From contig WBMW01003950.1 of NCBI GenBank assembly GCA_013396635.1, positions 2,209,308 through 2,273,307 on the forward strand: 64,000 bases of DNA, given 5' to 3'. How positions within the stretch are numbered: the first letter of the stretch is position 1; the number at the start of each line of letters is the position of its first letter. Shown one piece after another: positions 11,201 to 24,676 of this stretch. A program made the translations under genes and the position numbers. The stretch comes from Penelope pileata (lineage: Eukaryota > Chordata > Aves > Galliformes > Cracidae). The notes under the pieces are model-generated. The model ran no database searches and had not been told where the DNA came from. It saw nothing but the letters and a program-made list of their open reading frames with translations.

Positions 11201-14200
11201 TTTAACTAGATCAGTTTTATGGTTAGCAGCTAACTATAAAAAGAAATGACAGCCCAAATTGTCCTTGGAGCCACTAACTCTAGTTGTCAATCTATTCCCT
11301 AAGAAGATGCCCTGGATTGAAATCTACATGTATTAAAGCGAGTAAGAGAAGAAACAGCTGCTTTTCTGTCACTTGCTCCCATCAGTGATAACTCACCAGC
11401 TCCCTAGGAGTTCAGCACTGCATTTGGTCCTCCTGATCCCCTCGTTTCTGAGCTGCAATGCCACCATCCACGAGAAGTCAGGTAGGATCAGAATGCATTT
11501 GACATTGCTGAAGAATCAAGCCTCTGTTGTCAGCTTTGGCCATTTGTCTTTCAGATTTTTGTTTTTCTGGATGGTAGTTTCATTTTTGATTCTGTAATAT
11601 GTCCTTTGCAGAGGTCGTTCTAAGCTCCCAGCGCAACAGCAGACAAGTAGGTAGCCTCCTTCCTTCAAAGGCCTTACGCTGGTTTTAGCTGAGATTTGCA
11701 TATTTTAGCTATTGCCCTGTGGTCGTGACCCTTCTCTTAGCCCTTGTCTGCTTCACTTTTCCTTTGTGAAATAAGATACACAGCTGTTAATCAGTGGTTA
11801 TGAGGCAGTTTAAGATTTTCATATGTAAGGGTCTATGTTTACTTAATTACTTAATCACTGGGTTTAAGCATAGGTAGAGCTAGTGATTGATACTTGGTTA
11901 CAAGGTTAAAAATACATCATAATTTTTGCATATATAAATCAGTGAAACTGGATCTGTGAGGTGAAAGAATTTTCTGCTAGTCATGTATACATGTATATCA
12001 GCAGATCCTTCTGCAAACTGACCCAAGTTAGGGGCTAATCAGTGCCTTTTTTATTCCCTAGAATATGCTATTTGTCTAACTTGTCCATTAACCGATCTCT
12101 TAATTTGCATCACCCCATTACTGTCAGCGGATGTTCCCCGCACCACCTTGGGGCTACACGGATATCTGGCAGATCTGCTGAGAACAGGGCACTGTGTGGC
12201 TCAGAAGCAATTTGCTTGTTATTTGAAAAAGCTTCCTTGAAATAGCTATTGGAAAACTTACATGCCCAAGAGATTGTGTCCTTTTGCTCCGTGATAATTA
12301 CTGTTGAGGGAGGTCTCAGTGTCAGTGTTTTGCTTTCCTCTGTGCTGCCCATGTGTTAAGCCTCTGGGTCTGTTCAGCCACATGATGCTGGAAAACTCTG
12401 GAGAGCAGAGTCTGAAAGATGGAAGAGAACAATGTCTGGTTTGAGACCAGAAAGACATGAGAGATGCAGTCAGTGGGTTGGTTCTGTCCCTAGCCCCATG
12501 AGATACCAGTTTTACCCAGAGCAGTTTTCTGTGAAAATGAGCACAAAAATCTGCCCCAAAATGTTTTATGTTGAAAGATGAATATCTGGTAAGATTGCAA
12601 AAGGAACACAGCACCTCATCAGCAGTGCCTACGGCTACCGCATCCACTACTGTAGCTGCTGCAAGTATGATTCCCAACTCTCACCAAAGTGTTTGCTCAA
12701 AGCGTGAATCAGTTACTCCTACTGCAAGTCCCAGTTTCCAGTCTGAGTCAGATGTCTGCACCTCTGAGGTCTCACTGGGCAGTCAGGTGGCTTCCTCTGA
12801 TGCATGAGGAACAAGAGAAAATCATGGGACTGCAGAACTCTGACCCATTTAGAGAAAATGATCTGCTGGTAGCTAAAATATGCTATCCTAGGAAAAAAAA
12901 GAAAAAAGGGGGTGAGACTAAACTACCAGAGTTAAAGGCATGCTTTAATTATTTAGACATTTCCAGCAAGTAGCTCCAGTTCATGTTTGCTTGCCCCTAA
13001 TATGTTTCTTACACTCCTTTGTCTGTTATCAGTAGCACAATTTTATGTGGAAATTGACACAAGCCAGAATTGTAGATCTGAGTATTGTTGTGCTGTTCAG
13101 TTACTCAAAGGAGATGTGGCAAACATCTTATGTCACCCTCTCCTCTGTATAATTAGCTGGGACCAATCCCCTTGACTTTGAGCACTCGGATATGAGTAGG
13201 TGTAGGCCTGTGATCCAGACTTTGTGACCTAGTCTAAATTCAAGGTTAGTAAGAGATGTGACAAACGACGTACCTCAGAGCCAAGGAGCATCCTGGTATG
13301 TAACTAGCAGCTGAGCAGTACCATTTGCTCAGTGAATAAAGGGTTTTCTGAGATGGTGAAGATCTTCGGCAGCCCAAGTTCCCATCTGACAGCACTCAGT
13401 CCCCAGGAAGCTTATAGTGACGTATTAAGATGAGTGAGTGGCTTATAACCTGAAATGCACTCTGCAACCACCCAGAGCCCCAGAACAGGACAGCAGCGAT
13501 ACTGGAGGAGTCGTGAAGAAGTCCCGGAAGTACTGAGGAGAGGATAAGTCAGCCTGAGCAGCAAAGCTCGGGGGACCAGAACGGAGAGGAGTGGCAGCAG
13601 TAAGATGGTGATGACAGCCCCTGAAGCATGCTGCAGCACGGAGGAGCTGTGTCAGAGAGGCTGTTGCCATGGCATTTCTTTGGATAAACATCTGGAGTCC
13701 TTGGATTTACTGACGTGGTGCTCCAAGAGCCAAAAGCTCTGTTGCTACTTTAATTGAAACTGTTGCTTAAGGAGCACCCAGCACAACCTCAGCTGTGACT
13801 TGACTGCCTTGAAGGAGCACATTGTCTCTGAGAGAAAGGAGACAACCTTCATCTCAGATGCAGTTACACGCAGAAAAAAGAAACAGTCTTGAGGCTTACT
13901 CTGAATTGAGGATCCCTGCCCTTGGCTTCCAGAGGCTGTTGTTTTGCCCCTTGGCAGGTTGCTCTGGAACAATCTGTTTTTAACGGCACCTGACCAAAAC
14001 AGCCACCTAGAGCCCCAGTCTGAGTGCTGGTAAGAAGCACAGCACGGTATGCAGCACCCAGGGAAGGGCTCAGGCTTTTGTTTCTCAGCTGGGGACACCA
14101 GGAACCTGCCTTTGATTTTGCTTTGCGCTCTAGGTTTTAATAAATATATAAGAAAGAAAAGCAGCTGTTCTCACAGTGCTCCAAAAACATCAGCCCTGAT

Positions 14201-16264
14201 TTTCTGGGTCATTTAGCTCTCAGAGCACCAGCTTTAAAACAACCTGCCCCAACTTTGCAAGCGCTTGACATCTCTGACAACTGTGTTCTGGGTGTCTGGA
14301 GTCAAACTGTGATGCAGATCTTATTGGAGACACCTAATCTTGGGCTTAAAGGGTATTATGAGGCTGAACGAATTGCTGCTTGTTGGAGCCCCTTAATATC
14401 CTTAGTGCTGTGTGCCTTATAAGTATTAATAGGGCTTTCTGGGAAGGGCATGCCTATGTCAGGGCTGCAAGTGAATTGCAGCTCAGAGCTGCCTGTAATT
14501 TTGTCCCATTGGTGTTCAAAGAAGAGGAAAGCTTTGTGTGTGCTCTAAGTGGATTTAATTCAGGTGTATAGAAGAAAAAGCTGAAGAGTAGAAAAGACTA
14601 TTAGCTATTAGGAGAGCGGTTCATCTTTCTTCTAGAATGCCTTCTTTGTTCAACAGTACTTTCACACAGAGAGTTCTGTATTTCCCTTATTTCCCTTACA
14701 CCTTTGGTACGTGTCTTTGATTGTATCAGCTTGCCTCTAATTTCTCTGTCAGGCTTTTATAAGTTGTGGACTGTTCATTCAACTCAGCAGCTTTGGAAAT
14801 CATTTTGAGCATTGCGTATGAGTCACTGTACCAAAGGGAAAGGATAAAAAGGAGTGAGGGTGGAGAAAAATTGAATTGTAGCATGTGAAAGGGGAGACAG
14901 ATGTACCCATATATATGGAGGGATCCGTGGGCTCCTGGGACAGGAGACCAGCGCTCAGGGAGTCTGGAAAGACAGAGGCCAATAGGGCTCACTGTGTGCT
15001 TTCTTGAGTCCAAAAAGGTCACTTATGGGAGCATCTGGGCTTGGCAAAATGGTTCTTGTCATTGCAGAAAGTTGATCTGATCCCTGACTTGAGTTTCAAG
15101 AAAGAAAGAAGACTGCTTCCCTGATAGCCAGCAGGTCTTGCCCATGGGCTTCTGTAGCAGCAGTGTTCAGAAACTTGGGAGCCCAGTGGGGCCAACTGGA
15201 GCTTGTGAGTACTTATGCCCATATCACTGGGAGAAAATAAACCAGTGTTCCAAGTTTCTCTTAGGGCAAAGCCTCCTCTAAAGTGAAATTTCCCTCCTCT
15301 TTGAAGAAGATACAGCATATTTTGTATGAAATTGATTAACGACTGCCGTTTGCTGGCTATCTTGCATCATGACCTATCTGGCCAAATCGTGTTTCTGCCT
15401 TTCTAGCCCACTAAAAATGTCCTTGTTCATGCTTTGATTAAGCTCCTCCAAATTCCTTCTTTCTGGCCTTGCCATCAACATTTTTCTTCTTTGAACAAAA
15501 GGATTTTTTTTCTATGCATCCAGTGGTCAGCCATGTTCCTCTCTTTGCATCATTGGATTTCTTCAGAATCTGCCTCTTTCTTTCCTGCCTTTTCATTTTC
15601 ATTTTGCTTTGCTGCTGGATACAGGTAAAGCACGTTTATCCTCTTTAATACTCACCCCTCTACTCAAGAGGGGAAGTCTGTGAGCTAGAAGTGATTGTCC
15701 TGTGGGGCCATCTTCTGAACCTCTTTATCCTAGCCTAAATATGGATTCAGAAGGGAGCTGAGGGAACAGACAGCCCCTCAGCTTGTGCTGCAGGAGAGTG
15801 AGATCAGCGTTATTGCAGTGGCCCTTGTGGTTCTTTTAGATTTCAGGTATTTGTACAAGCTGTATCAGTGTGTTTGTCCAGTTGCAAAGTGTCTCTTATT
15901 TCCAAGCCCATTGTAAAATTCCTCTCAAATTTATAAGCTTATACACAAGTTTTTCCTAATTAAGGCAGAGACAGAAACTGTTAGCACACCCGAAGCATTA
16001 ATGTGTTTGAGGCAGAAGGGTTCTTCTTGTTTCCATGGACCTCTAGGTACAGAGACCAATTGGAAAAGGAAGTTTAGAGACAGGTGATGTGACTGAAGAA
16101 AAGCTAATTGCCTGAGGAAGTTAACTGGACTAATGATGACCATGGTTGAAATTCTCATCCCAAGGAGATTTCACGCCAGGGAAACCTTATTCCTTAGTAC
16201 ACTGTCAAGAAGGGGAGAAATCTCGAGGGAGGAAATCACAGAACAACATGGGAATCTTAATTCT
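8271..16264. other. Non-coding DNA, no gene recognised
   Basis: Eight kilobases without a supportable gene. A hairpin-capable inverted repeat is at 9743-9773. A serine/threonine-rich open frame lies at 12541-12807. A frame-dense block is at 13400-14100 but shows no known domain. No repeat family is recognised. Confidence 0.6.
9743..9773. repeat. 10-bp inverted repeat, 11-base loop
   Basis: GATATCCAGC at 9743-9752 is exactly inverted as GCTGGATATC at 9764-9773. It can form a short hairpin. No function can be assigned. Confidence 0.7.
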
Positions 16265-17375
16265 AGTGAACTGCCAGGACCAGATGGTGTTCATCACAAG
16301 CTGTGAGGGATCTCAGCTCCTAAACTGGAATGCTCCTGACAAACACGTCCAATATATCCCTTAAAACAGGAGTTCTTTCTAATTGCCATAAAACTGCCAT
16401 CAGGGTGCCTCACATCCAACATGGAGCCAAGAGTGACCTTGGGAATTGCAGGTGAATGCGCAATATCCTACACAGAGGGCAAGCATTCCAGAGTAATCAG
16501 AATGGAAACGTACAAAAACAAAATGACATCATCTGACCAACAACACACTTTCTGCTTAAAGTCCTCAGATGGTCTTTGAAGTTATCTGAAGACTTCATTT
16601 AAAATATTTGAAAGAAAAGTTCTGGCATATATCATCCAGGTTGTTAAAAGGTTTTGATGACGTTTGTAAGAAAAAAGGACTTTATGTTACGCTAGACAGG
16701 TAAAATTCTGTCCCTAATTAAATACTGGCTCAGCATCAAATGTTTTAAGTACTGGCTGTTTTTCAAAATGTGGATGACCTAACAGTGACATGCGGAGATC
16801 TGTGCTGGGACTGCTCTTGTATAACCTTTGTTGCTGATTTTAAGGCTGTGTTGAAGATTTGGTCATTCTATATCACCATCCACTTCAGGAAAAATGAGAG
16901 GAGCCCACAAAATCTAGAAAGCCCTAGTTCAGTGAACAAAACTGTAGGAACAATTTAACTTGTGTATGTACAGACTCAGTTGCAATGGGAAGAAAACTCC
17001 AGGCTGTTCACAGATGTTCATGAATCTGAAGCAGGAAGTTTTCCTGCAGAAGCAAAGCCCTAGGAGTGGTTATTGATGGCTCTCAGCCTGCTTCGCCTGG
17101 GCAAACAGAGGGATGATAAAGTCTTGCTTTAGGTTCCCGGAAAAAAAAAGCTACAGTCAAATGCACTGGAAATTTGAATACCCTTAAAACAAATGAAAGG
17201 AAATAACTTTGCAGAATTCACTACTACCGCATGTCATAAAACTTACGATTTGCAAGATCTAAAGGATTAGATCATTCTGCTACCATTAACGACTTAACAG
17301 CAGACAAATTATACGGCCAATATCAAACATCAAACTCTGGGTCATAAACTTCACTTCTGGGAAGCAGAATGAAGA
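16265..17375 (+). mobile_element. Ancient CR1 LINE with decayed reverse transcriptase
   Basis: A long, heavily mutated CR1 copy. Blocks appear in the correct order for CR1 ORF2. GGACCAGATGGTGTTCATC near 16277 matches the GPDGIHP region. A KAFDKV-like block at 16647-16664 reads KGFDDV. At 16799-16825 the sequence reads SVLGLLLYN, matching the SVLGPLLFN block. A degraded FADD-like block follows at about 16826-16850. From about 17190 the sequence AAACAAATGAAAGGAAATAAC starts the well-known final stretch of ORF2, followed by the ATTAGATCATTC-like region. The blocks lie in different frames, so the ORF is broken by many indels. It resembles old CR1 lineages shared with other sauropsids rather than young landfowl CR1. 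Similarity may continue to about 17600. Confidence 0.82.
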
Positions 17376-20300
17376 AAAATATATTCCATCGTATCGTACA
17401 GCAAGAGAGGCATAATTTTAGTTGGGTAGAGGTTACCTTCCTCTTGCATAGAAGAGCGATCTGTATGCAGCTTTGCTGTAGCCTTCAGATGACCTTTAGT
17501 ATGGCAGAGAAAGAAAGACTGTGGGCTTGTGTGGACTACATGTGTTTCCTTGTTAGATATCAGTATTTAAGGAGAATGGACGTTCACATAAGGTCAAATT
17601 AAATTGTCAGCAATTTAAAGGGTCAGCCGTCTCCTTAGCCCTTCTTGTGTTATGTAATGTGTTAAAAAAAAAAATCCATTTTATGCTTTATTATAATGAT
17701 CTTAAAAGAAAACTCTGCTAAGTGTTTTTACTGAGGCCCCGAAAGTCATGTGCAGTTGTTTGAGAAATGGTCTGAAGTTCAGCTTCAGTGTCAGTCACAA
17801 AATTTTGCAAGACACTAAACTATATTAACAAATAATAAAAAGCATGGAATTTTTTTAAAAAATGGGACTGGAAAAACAAAATTCTTACTACCATAAAAAT
17901 AGTCATTGATAAAAACTGCTGTGTGCTATTGAGGTCTGGCTGCCTCTTTATTCCCACCAGAGTTGAAAAAATAGATATTTTCTTCTCTCTCTCTTTTTTC
18001 TTTCTTTTATTCCTTGAGGGAGAATTATAAGACATTTCACAGTAGAATAGACTGCTGATGTAATAGCACATGTAGTGCTTATTTAACACAGGTTCATAGA
18101 CAAGCAGCAATTACTAGCATTTTTCTGGTATTAAGTTATAGCGACAGAAATCTGATAAAACCCTACCAAAGCCAGAACTTTAGACACCAGATAAAATTTG
18201 GGAGAGCACTTAAGGGGTTTATAAATATGTGACATGTCATTCTTCAAACATTGTTCGGCGTTTAGCCTCAGTTTGAAGTCGCCTTTAAAAGCTCAGGCTT
18301 GGGCTAAAGTTTTCAGATGCTCCAACATCTGTGTGTATACAATATGCACATTGCAAATATGCTGTGTAAATACCACCATGCAAAGTTTAAAGAAGAGACC
18401 GGCAGGGGATCTTACTTTGGGGCTTTTAGGGCTGGAGGAGCTGCATTTTGAAGGAAGAATTCAAGGAAAATACTCCCCACGTCAGTGACACACACAGTCT
18501 GAACTCATACACGCAGTCTCCTCTCCCTCTCCAAAAAGTGCCATTTCCCTATGAAAACTGGAGGGAAAAATGTCCCCAGCAAACCTGCGAGCCATTAGTT
18601 CCAAATTAGGTGATTAAACATGAATGACTCTTAATTGTTTTGTCTGGGTAGGTAGGAACACAGTGGTACTAGGAAATGAGAGCTCCTGATACAATCATAT
18701 ATTAGCACTGCTCTCTTGATGTCTGGGAAGAATAGGAAAGTAGTGAGCGGAGACTTAATTGTCACCAAATTATTTTTTAAAAAAAGCTTTACAATCTTGA
18801 AATGAAAATTACTTTCTCTAGGCTGACCTAATCACTGTAAGATATCCTTGATATTCAGTCTCAGTAACAAACTTGTCTCAGTGGCTAAATTAGAAAGCAC
18901 TGCGAATAAATCATGTACTATGTTTGGAGCGCTTCTGTCTGTCACGATCAAAACAGTTGTGATAAAGGTAATGGATTACTCCTCTTCACTTGGTGTAATC
19001 ACTGCAAGCATCAGCAGCTGCAGCACCTGACGTGACCAGTGGAAATGCAAGCCTCGACGCAATCAGCCGTGACTCTGCATGGCCAATGTTCAGCCCGTGA
19101 AGAGCGATCTGCGCGGAGCAGTCGGTCTGAGATCTTTGCTTTGTTTTGAAATTTGCTCCTAAGCACTCGGCATAGCTGACAAACTAGCTCATTTTCTGGG
19201 TGTGGTTCTCTAGGGCTTGGGAAGGACATCTGCAAAGCCCTCAGAGAACACTTTTTTCAGAGTGCTGAATATCAATGAGATGGTAAATCGTTTTTGATGA
19301 GTTTATTGCTGCCGAGGGTGCTTTTGAATGATGCACAGCCATAGTCAAGAGAACTCATCTGCCATTAATGAGAATGCCACAAGTACTTTTTTGTTCCTTG
19401 CTAAGATTTCAACTGTCATCTGGGAGTCAGTGGGATGTTCTTGTCCTATTTCCTTCTGGATCTCAACCAGTCAGCGGGGAGAGAAGAAGTAAAAAATGAG
19501 AAAGGACAAGCAGAAATCCAAGAAGCCGGTCAAGTAGTTAATACATGACCAGGTTTATACCAAGAAAAGGGAGAGAGCCAAGACAGAAAAGTGTAGCTCT
19601 GGATTCCTTCCAGAGATCTCTGAGGACCAGGAATGCTTTTGCTGTTCACTTACACAGCTGACCTGGGCCTTTGCCAGGGAAGGGAGCAGGCAAGGGAGGG
19701 AGCGTGTATGTGTTTGTCTGTCCCTCCTTCGTATGAAATATGTCTCTGCCATTGGCATTGCTTGTGACTACGTCTGTTTGCAAAGTTCCCATCTGTCCCA
19801 CAGAACAAGCTTGTCCAAATCACAAGGGATGTGTGAAGGGATGGGCTGCAAGTGCTGCAAAAAGATTTATCTTTGTTTTTCTTTTTTTTCTTCTTCNTGC
19901 CCTTTAGTGCCTATGAGGAAATGTTCCAAATATGGCTTTGGTTTTGGTCGTGGCAATGTCTGAAATGGCCCCTTCTGATTCTCACTTGTGCATGGTTCTA
20001 GAGCATGTCTAGTTTACTCTTTTTAGTAGCCTTCAGCAGGGTCTGATCTGTGCTTAAGAACTAAAAGCCCTGTAAAAATGTTGGGTCATCATACAAATAA
20101 TCCCTGGTACGCTCAGTATGTCTTTAAAACAGAATGGTTTACAGTACATTTAGAAGCTTGTGAAAAGCAACTAGTTCATTCTGAACTGATTTACTGCTGT
20201 TGTGCATGCAGAAAAGATTTATAAGGACAGATTCGTTATGTGTGACTGTACACACATGTGTATGAATCTAGCTATCATATATGTTTCTGTATTAGTTTTG

Positions 20301-20907
20301 AAGCAGTGAATGAAGCTGGAAAACAAAAAAGCCTTCTTCAGACAAAGTGATGATGTTAAAATGGTCTTTCTGCTGCTCCGCAGTTCTCTGTAAGTCCTCT
20401 CAGAGTTCGTAGCTTGGGGACTGTGGCCCACAGACAGTAGGAAGTGGGCCAGGAAGTCTTGCCTGTTCTACTCTTTTGTGACTACTTGTCACACCTTGGA
20501 CAAGGGACACTTTTACCTCGTAGCAGTCGCTGTGTGTCATTCAAAATGGCATGACATGCACTGCCATTGGTGCAAGACAAAGGCAGACGTACTCGGTGCC
20601 ACACCTTTCCCTCAGGTCACAGAGATGTTCTGAGCATCCATTGCCCATACACTAGATTAAGCCCTCCGAGGACAGGCACGGACAGGCAGAGGTGTGGTGG
20701 CTGGCTGGGCTCCAGGGACAGATCCTTCGTCAGGCTGCCCTGTGCAGTATGGGAATGCAGGCACTCGAACTCTTGTTGGGTCTAGCCTGTTCTCCACTCC
20801 CCCTTGCTCCGTGGCTGCATGGCAAAGACCTTCTGCCTCTGCTTGTGGGTGTTTTTATGAGCTAGTGCTCATGAAAGAGAAGGGCTGTGTCCAACCGAAT
20901 GACAGTA
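17376..20907. other. Non-coding DNA, no gene recognised
   Basis: The left part may include the eroded tail of the ancient CR1. A few CpGs cluster at about 19020-19120. An undetermined base sits at 19897 at the end of a long pyrimidine run. No exon or RNA gene is recognised. Confidence 0.55.
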
Positions 20908-21324
20908 CTATGTTCAGTTTGGGGCTGATCACTGCAAGAAGGGTACTGAGTTGCTGGAACACACTCAGAGAACAGTGACAAAGCTGGTACATGGACTAGA
21001 AAACAAGAGTTACGAGGAGTGGCTGAGGGAACTGGGGCACTTTAGTCTGGAGGAGGCTGAGAGGGAGACCCCATCACTTTCTATAACTACCTGAAAGGAA
21101 GTTGCAGCAATGAGAATGTTAGTCTCTTTTCCCAGGTGACAAATGACAGGACGCAAGAACACAGTCTCAAGTTGTACCGAGGGAGGCTTAGGTTGGCTAT
21201 CAGGAAGAAATTCTTCATGGACAAACTGGTCAAGCATTGTAACTGGCTGCCCAGGGAAGTGGTGGAGTCCTCATCCCTGGAAGTATTTGAGAGATGTGTA
21301 GACGTGGCACTTCATACATTCTAG
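20908..21324 (+). mobile_element. CR1 LINE fragment, ORF2 end
   Basis: The sequence follows the CR1 ORF2 C-terminal region from TGTTCAGTTTGGGGC through GAGGAGTGGCTGAGGGAACT, GGAGGAGGCTGAGAG, AACTACCTGAAAGGAAG and TGGCTGCCCAGGGAAGTGGT to GATGTGTAGACGTGGCACTT. Several substitutions and small deletions break the frame. It lacks the CR1 3' UTR and octamer tail, so it is truncated at both ends. Confidence 0.92.
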
Positions 21325-24300
21325 AATTTTTTCTATAATTTTCTGTAATTTTTTTTGTTCTTTCTTTTTCTTTTCTTTTTAGCAAATGAGGAAGAGATGG
21401 CCTAGATTATCAGTAATACTAGTGCCAGCAAAATATGTTGCTGGTCAGACTGCAGTGCAGAAACTGTTGTTCCAATTGTTACTGCTCAAGGAACTAATTT
21501 GACATTCAGCATCTCTTTGCAAGGAAGATCAGAAACGTTGATTTGTAACATGAAATCTAAGTGGGATGACAAACAACAATACCAGATATGTGAAAATCAT
21601 GAGGAAAAATGTTTTCATTAATATTTAGATCTCTAAGAAGGACTCTTGTAGATGTGCTGTGTTCTGTATGTTTACTTTGCTAGAAACTATTGGAAGTCCA
21701 ACTGGATTCATCTCAGCTCCCTTATATGGGCCCAGCTGTTTTAACCTGGAAGCCATGCTCTTCGGTGATCAAGGTCAGCTGCCTCTGCTATCAGCCACAC
21801 CTGCTCATTAGTGTGGCTGTAAACGTAAGGTTGTGAGGTTTATTTAGTGACAGTAATGTTTGATTTCATGTAGGAGTTGGAAGTTCAGCAGCATTGGCTG
21901 GAACAGGCCGAGACAGGTATTCTTATGTTTCCAGAGAGGAGCATGTACCGTGACAACAGAATGATAAAAGTGTGAAAGAAAGAGGAATTAGGGGAGGAGA
22001 GAACTGGGAGGAAGAAAAGCACCTTGAGTTTATTTCCTATATTACAGACAACACTCATAAAACATCCAGTGCTTGAACGCTGAGTATGTGGTCAGAATTT
22101 CCTCTCACTTCTGAATGACCTACTGAGCAAACATTGACTTGTTGACATATAATAGCTGCCTTCAAACAGGATATTATTCAGCACTGTAAAATAATCTAAA
22201 ATCTATTTGAAATAGCCATGTTAATCTCCATCACCTGTGAATAGGGAATAACAAATAAATTCTTCACAACCTATTCCCTCCCTGGTGAAGTCCCAAAGAA
22301 TTTTGCAACTGTTAACGTGGCTGGAATCAATTAAACTGCTGTGCCATTCTTTTAGAGTCTTAAGTATTTAACTTTTAAGTTTGGACTTAAATGTGGTCCG
22401 TGGTGTGTTTTTCCCAGCATGAATTCACAGCACTGAGCAGGCTGTGTTTTTAAGGTGTTTTGGGCCAATAAAGTCATGTTTAGAAAATAAACCTATTAAA
22501 GTAAGAAACACCAAGAGCACCTTAGTGCTTACGCTTGGCTTTGTGAGGTCTAATTTTGGCTTAAATCATACCAAATGAGCTGACATGAATGATGAGATGT
22601 GTATGTGTGTGTACATGTATGTACGTATATATACACAAAGCTTACTGGAAAAAAACAACTGCATCTAGATAGTTTATATAACATAAGTCATATAAAGCAA
22701 GAAGCAACATAGGTCATACTTTTACAGCACCAAAACCCTTCTGACATGAAGCAATATTAATTGGACCTATTTCAGTTAAAACTGTAATTCTTTACCTTTA
22801 AAGAAAAGGCAAACATAAACGTGTGAGGAAAATGGCCACCCCTGTATTCCTCCTACACTGTCACTGAGGCCAAGTCACCAACAAGTCAGCCTGCCAGCAA
22901 TTAAATGCTTCTTCCTGTAGTGCTCAAGCCTTTTGGAAAGAGACATCCTCCTAGCCTATTTTTCCACTTTTTGTTGTGAGGGGGGCAGGAGAAAGGAGTG
23001 TGTGTGAGAAAACACCTTCCTGAATGGGGAGGCTGAGGAGTCAGTCATTTCCCCAAAAAGAGGTGAGGGGAAAACAGCTTGCTTTGCAGTTGGAAGCAAT
23101 AGGAGTTTATGCCATTTTTGCCTTTGAGGTTTTCCCTCCTTTTTGGAGGTGGTTGCTGAAGCTAATTGACCTCTCTGCAACTACGCACACTGGAAAGCAG
23201 ACATGCTCACCAGTTTTAAACCTGCCCTTGCCTCACAGAGCATGGGTATGTTTGCAGGTACTGAGAGGGTCTCCACTTCCTATCCTGTTGTTTTAAGAGG
23301 AAAGTACTTCACAGGCAGACCTCTCAGGCCATTACGCTGTCTTTTCTCCACTGTTCCTGACCTCCCTGCTTCCATCTGTTCTCCGAAATGTGCTTTAGAG
23401 AGGGGAAACAGGATACTTTTGTCTGTATATTTTGCTGTCAGTGATCACAGTAACAGCTAATCCCACAGCATTTAAAACACGGTGATGCCAGTTGTACATT
23501 TAACAGCCTTCAAAGCCACTATTAGGACATTTCTTTTGCCAATGAAAAGAATATAAATGTTTGTCAGGCCACTTTGGAGTCAGGTGTGTAATGTGCTAGA
23601 TCTGAAAAGAAAGCTTTTCATTTTCAGCCCTGTCAGCTAACAAAGCCGTGCTGAGCTTTTGCAGTCACTCGTATCCCAGAAGGGCATTATACTGAGCTAG
23701 CAAACAGCCTTGGAGAAGGAAGGAGTGAAACCCAAGAGCAGGAATTGACACTGCATGACTCTGGCTCAGCAGAGCAGCTAGCATGCAAATGGGTGTCTTT
23801 GGAGCCAGCTTCTTGATCCATGTGCCACATAAGTTTATAACCATCCCTAAGCTAAGCTTCAACAAGTTAGGATTTTTGGAAACACTTTGATTCAGTCTTT
23901 TACCCTATGAAACACTCTTGCTATTGCTGCTGGACAGGATCCAGCAGTTGTCTGAGCGAGAGTTCCTGCTTGTTTTCTGATTCATTTCTAATCACCCTGG
24001 CTTCCTTTGGTTTGTTTTGAGAGAGGAGAGGAGAGTAATGCTTACGGGTGCCAAAGCACCTCAAGTTTCAGAGGGCCGAGCCACCTCCACGGCTCTGTTA
24101 CTCCTCTGGCCAGAGCACGAGGGAGGTGGGAGCTGTGAGGAGAGGCGGCGGCCTGGCAGCCGTGTGCCACGCGTGCGGGCAGCAGCGGGGAGCACGGGCC
24201 TCGGTGAGAAGGGCTCAGCCCTTCAATGTGTCAAGTAGATGCTTTTCCATAATGCGTTATGGTGTTGCCTGTAATATAAAACTGAAAAAAAAAGTGGGTG

Positions 24301-24670
24301 TTGGTCTCTCAAGAGCTTGGCTCAGTCACTTTGCTCCAAATAGTCTGCCTTGCATTAGCCTGTGCTGATGGCTTCCACACAGCGAAGCATCATCATCAGA
24401 TGAAATGAGGGCAGAGCGTTAGCTCCCGTCCTGTGCTGATGGGGCACGGCCAGGAGAAGGGCACGGTGCTGGTCCGTGCACAGCTGGAACTACAAGCAAC
24501 ATAAACCACACAGAGGGAACAAAGCAATCTTTGCACGCACCCTACAGCATAGTGCTCACACACAGCTTAGTAGGTCACAGACTGCCTGCCTGGGCCTCAC
24601 AGATCCTGCTCCAGGGTCTTCCAGCACCTCGGCACTGTTTGTGCTGCCTTGGCCTGGGCTTTGTTAACAA
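21325..24670. other. Non-coding DNA, no gene recognised
   Basis: Unique sequence with an imperfect TG/TA dinucleotide run at 22598-22636 and a CpG-dense patch at about 24077-24211. Reading frames are short. No repeat family is recognised. Confidence 0.6.
22598..22636. repeat. Imperfect (TG)n/(TA)n microsatellite
   Basis: A run of TG, TACA and TATA units. It is impure and therefore probably not highly variable. Confidence 0.7.
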
Positions 24671-24676
24671 ACCTGC
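24671..24676. repeat. Target-site duplication, left copy
   Basis: ACCTGC directly precedes the TG of the LTR and recurs at its far end at 25180-25185. It is consistent with the 6-bp duplications made by ERVK-type integrases, although the last base overlaps the LTR end and 5 bp is also possible. Confidence 0.7.
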
